Assembly: GCA_002897695.1 (NCBI GenBank)
Contig: BDTG01000010.1
Span: 62,001 to 126,000, forward strand
DNA from: a bacterium BMS3Abin14
GTDB lineage: Bacteria; BMS3Abin14
Direction: 5' to 3'
Length of the DNA: 64,000 nucleotides
Shown: piece by piece, positions 9,402-16,946 of the stretch
Layout of the letters: each line of letters begins with the position of its first letter
How positions within the stretch are numbered: the stretch's first letter is position 1
Translations under genes and position numbers: made by a program
The notes under the pieces: model-generated
The model's database searches: none
Told to the model about the DNA's origin: nothing
What the model saw: only the letters and a program-made list of their open reading frames with translations

Positions 9402-9749
9402 ATGAAATTAGAGCAGCTTAACAGATGGGAGCTGTCCCCTTCTGAAGCCATCGAGGTCCAGAGAAAATTGGCTGGGAAGATTCGGGGTGGAAAGCTTCCG
9501 GAAGTCCGAACGGTGCTTGGTGTGGACGTGTCATACCGCAGAGAGGATAAGACTTTCATGGCAGCGGCGGTCATGCTGCAGTTCCCGGAGATGGCTCTGA
9601 AACAATCCATGTGTGTCCAGGGCGCAACCGCGATATATGACAGAGCCGGTTATTGGTCCGATATGCGCCGGGCGTGGGAGTTGTGGGCCAGGCGGCTGAC
9701 GGGGATCCTCACGGGCCAGGCGCCGGGAAAGGTAGTCAGAATCAAATAA
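9402..9749 (+). pseudogene. endonuclease V N-terminus fused in frame to a phage-integrase C-terminus
   Basis: Residues 1 to about 69 match the start of endonuclease V (Nfi), the inosine-specific repair nuclease. They include a Trp-rich opening (LNRWELSPSEAIEVQ) and the LGVDVSY strand with the first catalytic Asp, then AAAVMLQFPEM. From about residue 73 the sequence changes to IYDRAGYWSDMRRAWELW and ends GQAPGKVVRIK, the typical end of P4-type tyrosine integrases (YDR..Y...R.AL..W...L..I..G). The rest of both genes is missing: no later Nfi catalytic residues, no integrase Arg/His/Tyr. I infer a deletion junction near base 9606 left by decay of an integrated element. A terminator follows at 9777. 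Confidence 0.75.
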
Positions 9750-9752
9750 GGA

Positions 9753-10238
9753 TTAACGGGAAAGATTCGTGATGTGGGCCGCCCGAGAGGCGGCCTTTTT
9801 CTGCTCTCCGAAAGTCTCCAACGAATTTACGCGGCAGAAGGACGCCATGGGCCAGGGTGCTGAGTCCACTTGAAGCGGTGTAAGCGTATTTACCACCCAG
9901 CGGTAAGCGGTGGTCCTGTGAATCCCAAACCGCCGGGATAAATACTCCACCTGGCCGGATTGGTGAAACACGACCGTTTCTCCAAACCCCCTTAACACCT
10001 GGTCAACAGGAACCTCCGCGCGGTCCTCTAGCTTGTAGTCTGGAAAAACTTCCGCCAGGCACTCCGTACCGTCAACCCAGCTACAGCCGGTCCCAGAACA
10101 GATATTCCAGTAACTGCCTGAATACCCGCGAAGAAATTTCCCTTTATTTTCGCCCAAATGCAACACCCTCCGAAGCTCCAGTTCGTTCAGGCTATATTGA
10201 AGCCGTGATAGCACATAGGCCACCATTCTTAATAGCAT
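9753..10238 (-). CDS. hypothetical protein with helix-turn-helix
   Basis: A 161-residue reading frame not recognised as a named family. Residues around 98-118 (VEYLSRRFGIHRTTAYRWV) form a convincing helix-turn-helix, so DNA binding is plausible. The N-terminal half has Cys and aromatic residues (YWNICSGTGCSW) but no clear zinc motif. The ATG at 10238 has a poor ribosome-binding site and lies only 18 bases from the divergent AlpA gene start. Its last 15 codons overlap a terminator that faces the other strand. It may be a regulator of the decayed element or a broken gene. Confidence 0.4.
   Translation of the reverse strand: MLLRMVAYVLSRLQYSLNELELRRVLHLGENKGKFLRGYSGSYWNICSGTGCSWVDGTECLAEVFPDYKLEDRAEVPVDQVLRGFGETVVFHQSGQVEYLSRRFGIHRTTAYRWVVNTLTPLQVDSAPWPMASFCRVNSLETFGEQKKAASRAAHITNLSR
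9777..9800 (+). terminator. rho-independent terminator after the nfi-integrase remnant
   Basis: GGCCGCC, five-base loop, GGCGGCC, then TTTTT. Its position after the integrase end fits a former integrase terminator. Confidence 0.8.
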
Positions 10239-10256
10239 TTTTTGGGAGGAATTTTT

Positions 10257-10463
10257 ATGAAAAGCGAGAGAGTGTTAAGTCCGAAGAAGTTGGCTCAGGA
10301 ACTCGGGATCGCCCGATCATCCTTGTATCGGCTGCGGGTTGGGGAGCCGTCGTTTCCAAAGCCCATCCGGTTGTCTGAACGCCGGGTAGGGTGGCGGGAG
10401 TCGGAGGTCCAGGCGTGGATCGAATCCCGGCCCAGGGTCGCCACGGGCTCTCGGGAAAAGTAG
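10257..10463 (+). CDS. AlpA-family phage regulator / excisionase-like protein
   Basis: A 68-residue MerR-like winged-helix protein of the AlpA type. These regulate or assist integrase-mediated excision in prophages and integrative elements. It shows LSPKKLAQELGIARSSLYRL, then FPKPIRLSERRVGWRESEVQAWIESR, the classic AlpA pattern (F-P-xx-xL-xxxx-xW-xxxEV-xW). ATG at 10257 is set by GGGAGGAATTTTT just upstream. It is the first of a plus-strand run of small genes and supports the view that this is the control region of a decayed mobile element. Confidence 0.85.
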   Translation: MKSERVLSPKKLAQELGIARSSLYRLRVGEPSFPKPIRLSERRVGWRESEVQAWIESRPRVATGSREK

Positions 10464-10478
10464 GGATCCATCCACAAT

Positions 10479-10838
10479 ATGGACGCTCCCCGAATCTCGC
10501 GGAGTTGGCGGAAGGTTTACCGGGCGTGGGTGAAACCGGAAGTGCTCGCGCATCCGTATGCAGCGAAGTTACTTCTTCACCTGGTTTTCAAGTCCGCCTT
10601 CAAGGCCGGTGCAGTTGGGCGGGATGAGATTCGCCTTGAAGAGGGCCAGGCTGTCGTGAGCCGCCGGGGCCTGGCAAAGGCGGTTAATGTCTCTGGGAGC
10701 ACCGCCGGGAGAACACTGGAGTTTCTGGTTAAAATGGGGATCGTGAACCAGCAAACGGACCACGGCCACACGATTATTACCCTTATATTTCCGGGAGTTC
10801 CGGCCGATCCTCCCTCGAAGGTGGACCTAATCTATTAA
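10479..10838 (+). CDS. phage-type replication protein, winged-helix N-domain
   Basis: A 119-residue protein resembling the N-terminal domain of phage or plasmid replication initiators and replisome organisers. WRKVYRAWVKPEVLAHP leads, then EIRLEEGQAVVSRRGLAKAVNVSGSTAGRTLEFLVKMGIV, a winged helix, followed by a TIITL strand. Full-length relatives carry a linker and C-terminal partner-binding part. Here the frame stops at 10838, and the frame just ahead continues into the small ORF at 10850. A natural short form or a frameshifted longer protein are both possible. It follows the AlpA gene by 15 bases. Confidence 0.65.
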   Translation: MDAPRISRSWRKVYRAWVKPEVLAHPYAAKLLLHLVFKSAFKAGAVGRDEIRLEEGQAVVSRRGLAKAVNVSGSTAGRTLEFLVKMGIVNQQTDHGHTIITLIFPGVPADPPSKVDLIY

Positions 10839-10849
10839 AGTCTTCTTCT

Positions 10850-11020
10850 ATGAAGGAAAGGCTTACTGAAGGAAAGGCGAAAAAAGAGGGACTGGGGGAG
10901 AAGAAAATCAAACTCGCCCAAAACTTGAAAATTGGGGATGTGGAATTCGGGAAGGTGATTCATTCATTCCACCCCACAACCGGCGAGCCGCGAGACATTG
11001 ACGACTACATCATTTTTTAG
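10850..11020 (+). CDS. small 56-residue ORF, possible C-terminal part of the replication protein
   Basis: Starts ATG at 10850 and ends TAG at 11020. It is Lys-rich at first (MKERLTEGKAKKEG), then IGDVEFGKVIHSFHPTTGEP, and ends DIDDYIIF. There is no ribosome-binding site. Its frame is open upstream through 10838, where the preceding gene stops, so it may be read by frameshift or be the detached tail of that gene after a one-base change. Not recognised as a family. Confidence 0.4.
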   Translation: MKERLTEGKAKKEGLGEKKIKLAQNLKIGDVEFGKVIHSFHPTTGEPRDIDDYIIF

Positions 11021-11077
11021 GTTGGAAAAAAACACGCAAAATTCGCAAGTCGTTTTTCAGGGACAGGAGGTGTTTAG

Positions 11078-11290
11078 ATGCCCGATAAAGTCAACTATTT
11101 TCAGGCCAGAATAATGATGACGAAGGCCACCGCGAAGTTTCGCCTAGCCGCCCGGCTTCGAAAGGCCGGAGTTCACGAAGCGGCGGAGAGACTCGAAATT
11201 GAAGCCCGTGCCCTGGCTGCGATCTGCCAGCCGGTGGTTGAGGCCAGGATTGCCGAAAGCGACGCCATTCTCGCAGACAAGGAGGAATGA
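11078..11290 (+). CDS. small hypothetical protein of the mobile element
   Basis: A 70-residue, largely helical protein (KATAKFRLAARLRKAGVHEAAERLEIEARALA) with an acidic tail. ATG at 11078 is well supported by GGACAGGAGGTG. Its stop and the next ATG are one base apart, indicating translational coupling. No family recognised; composition fits accessory phage proteins. Confidence 0.6.
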   Translation: MPDKVNYFQARIMMTKATAKFRLAARLRKAGVHEAAERLEIEARALAAICQPVVEARIAESDAILADKEE

Positions 11291-11291
11291 C

Positions 11292-11579
11292 ATGAGCGAG
11301 AGAGAAGCAAGGCAACGAGTCGACGCAAGATTTGGAAATCGTCCGTCCGGACTTCACCGGCGGGCTCAGGCGCAAGGGGAGCTGGTCGGCAGCATCCCGG
11401 ACGGCCCCCGCCAGGAGCTCCGAGTTTATCAGCTCGGTGGGGAAATTTTCATCGGACGGTGGAAGGAGGATTTACGGTCCCAGGAAACAAAGCGCCTGGT
11501 TCCCTGCCACCCGGAAACCTTCGGGTTCTTGCTCATCTCGGAGGAAGTCGGGGCGGCATTGTCCAAACTGCTGAAATAA
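11292..11579 (+). CDS. small hypothetical protein of the mobile element
   Basis: A 95-residue protein starting at ATG 11292 behind AAGGAGGA in the end of the preceding gene. It is Arg-rich at the start (SEREARQRVDARFG), then a beta-rich middle (ELRVYQLGGEIFIGRW) and a hydrophobic end (FLLISEEVGAALSKLL). No family recognised. Coupled to the preceding gene and 19 bases before the next, so part of one plus-strand unit. Confidence 0.6.
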   Translation: MSEREARQRVDARFGNRPSGLHRRAQAQGELVGSIPDGPRQELRVYQLGGEIFIGRWKEDLRSQETKRLVPCHPETFGFLLISEEVGAALSKLLK

Positions 11580-11598
11580 CCTGGAAGGAGAAAATGCT

Positions 11599-11856
11599 AT
11601 GAGTGAACATTTTTTTGTGAAGGAAAATCCCTCGATCGACGATCCCGGAGCGGTCACCCGCGAGCTTGACAGGCGGGCAAAATATCTTCAACTGCTTCAC
11701 GGCTTGGATTATGACAAGGCCATAGAGGCGGTTTTCCTGTCCGACAAGGTCTTGCAGGCAAAATATTCTGCGCTCGGCAGCCCGCCGGTTATCCAGGTGA
11801 GGAAGTCCGGGGAAGCGGCGCCGGGAATCGGACACCCGACGCTCGAACCGGAATAA
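11599..11856 (+). CDS. small hypothetical protein of the mobile element
   Basis: An 85-residue protein starting at ATG 11599 after GGAAGGAG. It is mostly helical (AVTRELDRRAKYLQLLHGLDY) with a Pro/Gly-rich end. Its last codons include 14 bases identical to the 3' part of tRNA-Thr at 12739-12752 (see the repeat at 11820). No family recognised. Confidence 0.55.
   Translation: MSEHFFVKENPSIDDPGAVTRELDRRAKYLQLLHGLDYDKAIEAVFLSDKVLQAKYSALGSPPVIQVRKSGEAAPGIGHPTLEPE
11820..11833 (+). repeat. 14-bp copy of the tRNA-Thr T-arm/acceptor sequence
   Basis: GCCGGGAATCGGAC occurs here and, in the same orientation, at 12739-12752 inside tRNA-Thr. Integrases of the P4 type commonly use the 3' end of tRNA genes as attachment core, so this could be an attachment remnant. 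At 14 bases, chance or recombination debris is also possible. Confidence 0.35.
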
Positions 11857-11964
11857 AGAACCCTTCCGGCGATTGCCGGATTTGCGGGGTGCGGCCTCCG
11901 GGGGGTGCTTTTACCTTTCTTTCCTTCTCCCCTGGGGGCCGCTTTTTCAGGGAGGACACACGAC

Positions 11965-12348
11965 ATGACAAAATCACGCAGAAAGAAACTGGACGGCATA
12001 CCCGGGCCGGAAGTATCCATCCGGGACAAGGTGCTGCTCATGCTCAAGGCTGGGCATTCTGTGCGGGCCGCTTGTGGCGCGGCCGGAGTGAGCACGGCAA
12101 CCTATTTTCGGCAGCGAGCCTCTGATATGAACTTTGCCCTGGACTGTGACGCTGCGAAGGCTGGCGCCCTGGCCCACGTGGAAAGCAAACTCTTGGAGGC
12201 CATCGACAAGGGCGAGCTCGTCGCGGCGATTTTCTTTCTCAAGTCCCGGGCCGGTTCGTCTTGGGGAACCGCCTCTGAAGTGAACGAGTCGCCCGGCCTG
12301 CTCCCGCTGGCCGAGGTTCCGGAAGTGGCCGATCTCCTCCTGAGGTGA
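11965..12348 (+). CDS. helix-turn-helix protein resembling a phage terminase small subunit
   Basis: A 127-residue protein. After a basic start, residues 16-60 read DKVLLMLKAGHSVRAACGAAGVSTATYFRQRASD, a helix-turn-helix of the kind used by terminase small subunits and related phage proteins. The following helices contain AHVESKLLEAIDKGELVAAIFFLKSR, a motif of the same family (repeated helical unit then IFxLKxR). Terminase small subunits bind packaging-start DNA and recruit the large subunit. No large subunit, portal or capsid gene follows, so the packaging module is lost. ATG at 11965 is set by CAGGGAGGA. Confidence 0.65.
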   Translation: MTKSRRKKLDGIPGPEVSIRDKVLLMLKAGHSVRAACGAAGVSTATYFRQRASDMNFALDCDAAKAGALAHVESKLLEAIDKGELVAAIFFLKSRAGSSWGTASEVNESPGLLPLAEVPEVADLLLR

Positions 12349-12444
12349 TAGCCCCTTAAAAAAGCCCCGCCCGGGTTCACGGAAGCGCACCCGGCGCCGC
12401 CACAGGAGCCCTGTGAGCGACGAACGCCGCCCGGCCTTACCCTT

Positions 12445-12678
12445 TTACCCTGCCGTTATTTCCTCCGGTATGGCGGCTATCCGCTGCGACCGGGAGGACG
12501 TGCGCTTGTCGATGCCGAGGTCGGATAAACTGGTAACACCCCTGTCACTGGTTTGTGGTGTGGGCCTCCCACCCTTATCCATCTCCCCTCTTTCCTTCAT
12601 CTCCCGGAGCAGCTCCCCCAGTCGGCGGTGGTATTTATCCCTTTTTGAAGGCGTTACTGCTCCCAGGAGCGCTCCCAA
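12445..12678 (-). pseudogene. fragment of a phage-associated protein (LADLGI..SSR-type)
   Basis: The 77 codons contain YHRRLGELLREMKERGE and later TSLSDLGIDKRTSSRSQRIAAIPEE. This pattern (L-GELL-xM ... LxDLGIxKxxSSRxQxxAAIPEE) is known from phage and island proteins found near DNA-methyltransferase genes. The frame stops right after PEE, where relatives continue for a hundred residues or more, so I read a truncated remnant. It lies just downstream of tRNA-Thr. The opposite-strand frame over the same bases ends in the tRNA and is not a gene. The bases from 12349 to 12444 hold nothing else I can support. Confidence 0.4.
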
Positions 12679-12691
12679 AACCGGGATGAAG

Positions 12692-12724
12692 AAAAAGGGA
12701 TCACGGCGAAAACGCCGTAACCCC
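12692..12724 (-). terminator. rho-independent terminator of tRNA-Thr
   Basis: On the minus strand GGGG-TTACGGCG, TTTT loop, CGCCGTGA-TCCC (12-base stem with two wobbles), then TTTTTC. Confidence 0.85.
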
Positions 12725-12734
12725 TTGTTTTTAT

Positions 12735-12810
<76 letters not shown>

Positions 12811-12827
12811 GTTGCATCAACGGCGGA

Positions 12828-12856
12828 ATGATAGTCAAAGGCAGTAAAGCTGTCAA
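12828..12856 (-). promoter_or_regulatory. sigma-70-type promoter of tRNA-Thr
   Basis: Minus strand TTGACA (12856-12851), 17-base spacer, TATCAT (12833-12828), ending 18 bases before the tRNA 5' end. Confidence 0.8.
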
Positions 12857-12970
12857 GCAACGTACTTGCCGGGGAGGTGATCCAAGTGTCGAGGAAAGGG
12901 AATAGAATTTGAGGTTTGAGGTTACAATCTGGGAACCAGGCACTGGATCCTGCCAATTGATTGCAGGGTA

Positions 12971-12999
12971 TTGACCTTTGCCCTGCTTCCCCATAATGT
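12971..12999 (+). promoter_or_regulatory. sigma-70-type promoter of cooT
   Basis: TTGACC, 17-base spacer, TAATGT, about 38 bases ahead of the cooT ATG. Confidence 0.7.
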
Positions 13000-13037
13000 T
13001 AGACTGTCGTTGACCATTGGCGAAAGGAGAAGAAACC

Positions 13038-13220
13038 ATGTGTGGAGAGTCGGCATTTGTCCTTTTTTTCCCGGAAGGCCACCGTCACCTGGACGATGTG
13101 GATCTCATGGAGTTTACGGATGAGGGCATCAAACTGCGGGATATGAACGGGAATGAAACCGCCGTGCCGGGCCGGATCAGGACCATTGATTTCGTGAACC
13201 GGAGAATCGAACTGGCGTAG
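13038..13220 (+). CDS. CooT-family nickel-binding protein
   Basis: A 60-residue protein beginning MCGESAFVLFF, followed by a small beta-domain ending GRIRTIDFVNRRIELA, the full length and pattern of the CooT family. CooT dimers bind one Ni(II) through the N-terminal Met-Cys and are linked to nickel insertion into carbon monoxide dehydrogenase in Rhodospirillum. Many anaerobes encode one away from CODH genes, as here. ATG at 13038 follows AAAGGAG; placing Cys at position 2 is required for metal binding and decides the start. It has its own promoter (12971-12999) and stands alone. Confidence 0.85.
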   Translation: MCGESAFVLFFPEGHRHLDDVDLMEFTDEGIKLRDMNGNETAVPGRIRTIDFVNRRIELA

Positions 13221-13321
13221 CTGAAGCTCGGTTTCATGTTCCAGGTTCCAGGAGCTTTATCGCCTTGGACTTTGGACGTTGGGCTTTGGACGTTACTCCC
13301 ATACCCCCATACCTGAACGCG

Positions 13322-14758
13322 TCACCCCTTCCTCTTCTTTCCGCGTTCTTCCAGAAGGCCGTACTTCCTGAGCCTTTCGCGCAGCGTGTTCCGGTTAATC
13401 CCCAATATTCCGGCCGCCCTGACCTGGTTTCCACCGGAAGCCTCCATGGTCAGTTCGAAAAGCGGCTTTTCCATCTGCGCAAGGAGTTGGTCGTAAAGAT
13501 CCCCTTCTTCGAGGTGGCTCCATGTGGAGACAATCTCCCCTATCCGGGCACGGAGCAGTTCCCCGAAGGAATCCTCCCCGTCACCGTCCTTCGCGATCCC
13601 ATCCAGTTCCAGATCCTTCGTTTGGATAATCTGCCCCTGGGTCAGTACGGAAGCCCTTCTGATGACGTTCATCAGCTCCCGGACGTTTCCGGGCCACGGA
13701 TATCCGACAAGAAGCTTACCTGCGTTCTCTGACAGACGCTTTGGAGGATACCCGCCTTCCTCCGCGAAGATCCTGAGGAAATATTCCACCAGGACAGGAA
13801 TGTCTTCCTTTCTCTCCCTCAACGGAGGGATATTAAGGGATACGACATTGAGCCGGTAATACAGGTCCTCGCGAAACTCACCCGTGGCAACAGCCTCCCT
13901 GAGGTCCCGGTGTGTAGCCGAGATGGTCCTCACATCGGACATGATGCTCCGGTGACCTCCGACCCGTTCGAACTCCCTGTTTTCCAGAACCCGAAGGATC
14001 TTTGCCTGGAGGTTCATGGACATGTCACCTATCTCATCCAGGAATAAAGTCCCCCCCTTCGCCAGCTCGAATTTCCCCCTGTGTGTCTCGGTCGCCCCGG
14101 TGAAAGCCCCTTTTTCGTGCCCGAAAAGAACGCTCTCGAGAAGTTCTCCCGGTATGGCGGAGGCGTTGACAGCGATGAAAGGCCCGCCTGAACGTCCGCT
14201 GAATCTGTGGATGGCCCGGGCCACCAGCTCCTTTCCGGATCCGCTCTCCCCCAGAATGAGAACTGTGGCCTCGGTTGCGGCTACGCGCCCCATGGCCTTG
14301 AAAAGATCCTCCATGATAGATGAACTGCCGATCATGTCATCCGTTTTCGCAGGCGCCCGGGACGCCATGACCTGCACACCTCCACCCTCTGCAAGCGCCA
14401 GCCCGCGCGCGACAAATTCCAGCAGGACGGGAATGTCGAAAGGTTTGGGAAGATAATCAAAAGCCCCATGGCGCATGGCCTCGATGGCGTTGGCCATGAT
14501 GTTCTGGGCCGTAATTATCAGGACTGGCAGGAAGGGTTTCGATTCCTTGATTCTCTTTAAAACGGTGAGGCCGTCCATGTCGGGCATAAGGATGTCCAGA
14601 ATTACCATATCGACATCATGCCGCCTGGCGGTGGAAAGTCCATCCATGCCGCCGGAGGCCGTGTCGACCAGGTATCCTTCATTGGTCAGGGCCTTTTCCA
14701 GAACCCATCGCATGCTCTGGTCGTCTTCGATGATGAGCACTTTTTCTGCGGGCATCAA
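13322..14758 (-). CDS. NtrC-family sigma-54 response regulator
   Basis: Cytoplasmic activator that hydrolyses ATP to open sigma-54 RNA polymerase promoters once phosphorylated. There are three domains in 478 residues. The receiver has acceptor Asp55 (VILDILMPD). The AAA+ domain has Walker A GESGSGKE and the sigma-54 loop GAFTGA. The C-terminal Fis-type helix-turn-helix reads GGNQVRAAGILGINRNTLRERLRKYG. Its start overlaps the end of the kinase gene by four bases (ATGA), so the pair is translated together. The NtrBC-like layout points to nitrogen status or a similar signal, but no target gene is adjacent. Confidence 0.93.
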   Translation of the reverse strand: MMPAEKVLIIEDDQSMRWVLEKALTNEGYLVDTASGGMDGLSTARRHDVDMVILDILMPDMDGLTVLKRIKESKPFLPVLIITAQNIMANAIEAMRHGAFDYLPKPFDIPVLLEFVARGLALAEGGGVQVMASRAPAKTDDMIGSSSIMEDLFKAMGRVAATEATVLILGESGSGKELVARAIHRFSGRSGGPFIAVNASAIPGELLESVLFGHEKGAFTGATETHRGKFELAKGGTLFLDEIGDMSMNLQAKILRVLENREFERVGGHRSIMSDVRTISATHRDLREAVATGEFREDLYYRLNVVSLNIPPLRERKEDIPVLVEYFLRIFAEEGGYPPKRLSENAGKLLVGYPWPGNVRELMNVIRRASVLTQGQIIQTKDLELDGIAKDGDGEDSFGELLRARIGEIVSTWSHLEEGDLYDQLLAQMEKPLFELTMEASGGNQVRAAGILGINRNTLRERLRKYGLLEERGKKRKG

Positions 14759-15837
14759 CCTTTCCTTTCGTTGTCGGGCAAGGGCAGGACAACCCTTGCC
14801 CTGGCGCCTCCTACGGTCATATTCTCAAGCAGGAGGTTGCCCCCATGATTTTGAATGATCTGTTCGCTGATGGCAAGGCCAAGCCCGACGCCTTTTGGCT
14901 TGGTGGTGAAGAAAGGGGCCGCCAAATCATCAATGTCGGGACCAAAGCCAGGCCCATTGTCCATAATATTGACTTCCAGAACGCCTCCCCGGAGGCCGGC
15001 GGCAGGGTTGCCTGGCCCTGCAACCGGCGCCAGGGTCCTGATGGTAATCGTTCCATTACCTCCCGAGGCCTCCACCGCATTCTTTATCAGGTTGAGAAAG
15101 ACCTGGATCAGGCCGTTCCTGTCCCCGAGTACATGAGGAAGGCTGGGATCGAAGTCCCTGGCGAATGTCGTATGGGAAGCTTCTTCCCAACGTTTGATAA
15201 GGTGAAGAACATCGTCGAGGACCTCGTGGATATTCAAAAGATTCAAAGGTGCGTTTTCCCTGGGTGCGGCTGCAAGCAGGTTCTCAAGGAGGGAGTCTAT
15301 CCTTTCAACCTCGCGAAGAATGATATCGCAGTTTTCCAGGAGGGGGCTGCCGGACTCAAGCTCGGATCGAAGAAGCTGGGTCGCCCCCTTGATTCCGCCG
15401 AGGGGGTTCTTGACCTCATGGGCCATTCCCAGATTGAGGCTCCCAATGGTCGCCAGGTGGTCCGCCCTGCGGAAAGAGCGAGAAAGCTCACTGAGCAGAG
15501 TTTCATCACTGGCAAGAAGGATGACACCCCGTACCTTTCCGTCCGGTTCCTGGAGAGGAGAAAGGCTGACGGAAAGTTGAAAACGGGTCCCCTCAAGAGA
15601 GACAAGACTGACCCCCCGGCTCGTTACGGGCCGGTTCTCTTTAAGAACGCCGGCAACAAGGTCGCACAGATCACTGTTTTCTGGAAAGATATCTTCGGGT
15701 GATCTGCCAAGGAGGGATTTTTTCGAACGTCCGGCGAACCTTTCCGCTGCAGGGTTGAGGCGCACAAGAACAGCTTCCGTGTCGAAGATGAACAGTCCCT
15801 CTGAAAGGCTGGGGATTATGTAGGATTCGAGGGTCAT
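14755..15837 (-). CDS. NtrB-like PAS sensor histidine kinase
   Basis: A 360-residue soluble kinase partner of the downstream regulator. A PAS domain (about 10-110, with GLFIFDTEAVLVRLNPAA) precedes a dimerisation/phosphoacceptor domain with MAHEVKNPLGGIKG (His140). The catalytic domain has the N box NLIKNAVEAS, G1 DNGPGFG and G2 KGVGLGLAI. There is no transmembrane segment, as in NtrB. The lack of an input other than PAS leaves the signal unknown. It is the first gene of the two-gene operon; dus lies 70 bases beyond its upstream side in the direction of transcription. Confidence 0.92.
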   Translation of the reverse strand: MTLESYIIPSLSEGLFIFDTEAVLVRLNPAAERFAGRSKKSLLGRSPEDIFPENSDLCDLVAGVLKENRPVTSRGVSLVSLEGTRFQLSVSLSPLQEPDGKVRGVILLASDETLLSELSRSFRRADHLATIGSLNLGMAHEVKNPLGGIKGATQLLRSELESGSPLLENCDIILREVERIDSLLENLLAAAPRENAPLNLLNIHEVLDDVLHLIKRWEEASHTTFARDFDPSLPHVLGDRNGLIQVFLNLIKNAVEASGGNGTITIRTLAPVAGPGNPAAGLRGGVLEVNIMDNGPGFGPDIDDLAAPFFTTKPKGVGLGLAISEQIIQNHGGNLLLENMTVGGARARVVLPLPDNERKG

Positions 15838-15907
15838 GGTTTTAGGTTCCAGTTTATGGACCCAGTGTCAAGGGTCTGGGGTCTAGGATCTGGACACTTC
15901 AACAGGT

Positions 15908-16879
15908 TCACCGTTTCAGGTCCAGAAACTCAACAGCCAAATTAACGATGTCGTCAGGATTTTCCAGCCCGTTTATTGCCCTACGGAACCCTGATCCCCC
16001 TGGAATTCCTTTGCTGTACCAGCCGAGATGTTTTCTAAGGTGTCCCACACCTCTTCGGCCGGGCATTTCCCTGACAATAAGGCCAATGTGTGTTGATATC
16101 AGCCCGCGTTTGAACTGGTCGTCGAATTTCCCCGGGCGGCCCTCAATCGCGGATTTGATCTCCCCGAAGATCCAGGGTCTTCCGAAAGCCCCCCTGCCGA
16201 TCATGACGGCATCGCATCCCGTGGTCTGGAACATGGCGACGGCATCCTCCCCTGTCTGGACATCGCCGCTTCCGATGACGGGAATGGCGACGGTTTCCTT
16301 CAAAAAAGCGATGTGCTTCCATTGGGCCTTGCCCGAATAGCCCTGCACCCTGGTCCGGGGATGAAGGGTAATCGCCGACAATCCCTCGGATTCCAGGATG
16401 CGGGCGATGGACGTGTAATTCGCCTCTGTGGCCGACCATCCCAGACGGATCTTGGCTGTCACAGGCACGTCCACCCGCGCGACGACGGCCCCGGCAATCG
16501 CGCCTGCACGGTCAGGCTCCCTCATGAGTTGAACCCCGCTTCCGCTCTTCAGAATCTTTTTGACGGGACATCCCATGTTGATGTCAATAATGGCCGCCCC
16601 GGCCTCGACCATGTATTGAGCCGCAAAGGCCATCTCCTCGGGCTCTCTCCCGAAGATCTGGGCGGCCACCGGGCGCTCGTCCGGGTGAAACAGACCCATT
16701 TCTTTCGTTCTGCGGGACCCGAATCTCATCGCCCTTGCGCTTATCATTTCCGTAAAGACCAGCCCGGCTCCTCCCGCCCGGCAAACACGGCGAAAAGGCC
16801 CGTTGGAAATCCCGGCCATGGGCGCCAGAAGCAGGGGCGATGTCCTGACAGATCCGATTTCTATATCCCTGATGGGCAG
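15908..16879 (-). CDS. dus: tRNA-dihydrouridine synthase, probable CTG start
   Basis: FMN enzyme that reduces specific uridines in tRNA D-loops. It shows LAPMAGISN at the N-terminus, the catalytic Cys loop DINMGCPVKKILKSGSG, HPRTRVQGYSGKAQW, and the phosphate-binding IGSGDVQTGEDA and IGRGAFGRPWIF. The first conventional start is ATG 16819, which would cut the protein inside its conserved first strand (LLLAPMAG). The frame is open further back to a TGA with no ATG, GTG or TTG. CTG at 16879 is preceded by AGGAAAGG at five bases and gives 323 residues, the normal length. I therefore propose CTG as the start. Confidence 0.9.
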   Translation of the reverse strand: MPIRDIEIGSVRTSPLLLAPMAGISNGPFRRVCRAGGAGLVFTEMISARAMRFGSRRTKEMGLFHPDERPVAAQIFGREPEEMAFAAQYMVEAGAAIIDINMGCPVKKILKSGSGVQLMREPDRAGAIAGAVVARVDVPVTAKIRLGWSATEANYTSIARILESEGLSAITLHPRTRVQGYSGKAQWKHIAFLKETVAIPVIGSGDVQTGEDAVAMFQTTGCDAVMIGRGAFGRPWIFGEIKSAIEGRPGKFDDQFKRGLISTHIGLIVREMPGRRGVGHLRKHLGWYSKGIPGGSGFRRAINGLENPDDIVNLAVEFLDLKR

Positions 16880-16946
16880 GTTATCCTTTCCTGGCAGTGT
16901 CGTAAAAAGTGCATTGCATCAGCCGGGCAGTGGAGATGCAAACTGT

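Noticed and set aside
14845-15702. 285-residue frame opposite the histidine kinase
   Set aside because: Shadow; no family features, and the kinase frame has all catalytic motifs.
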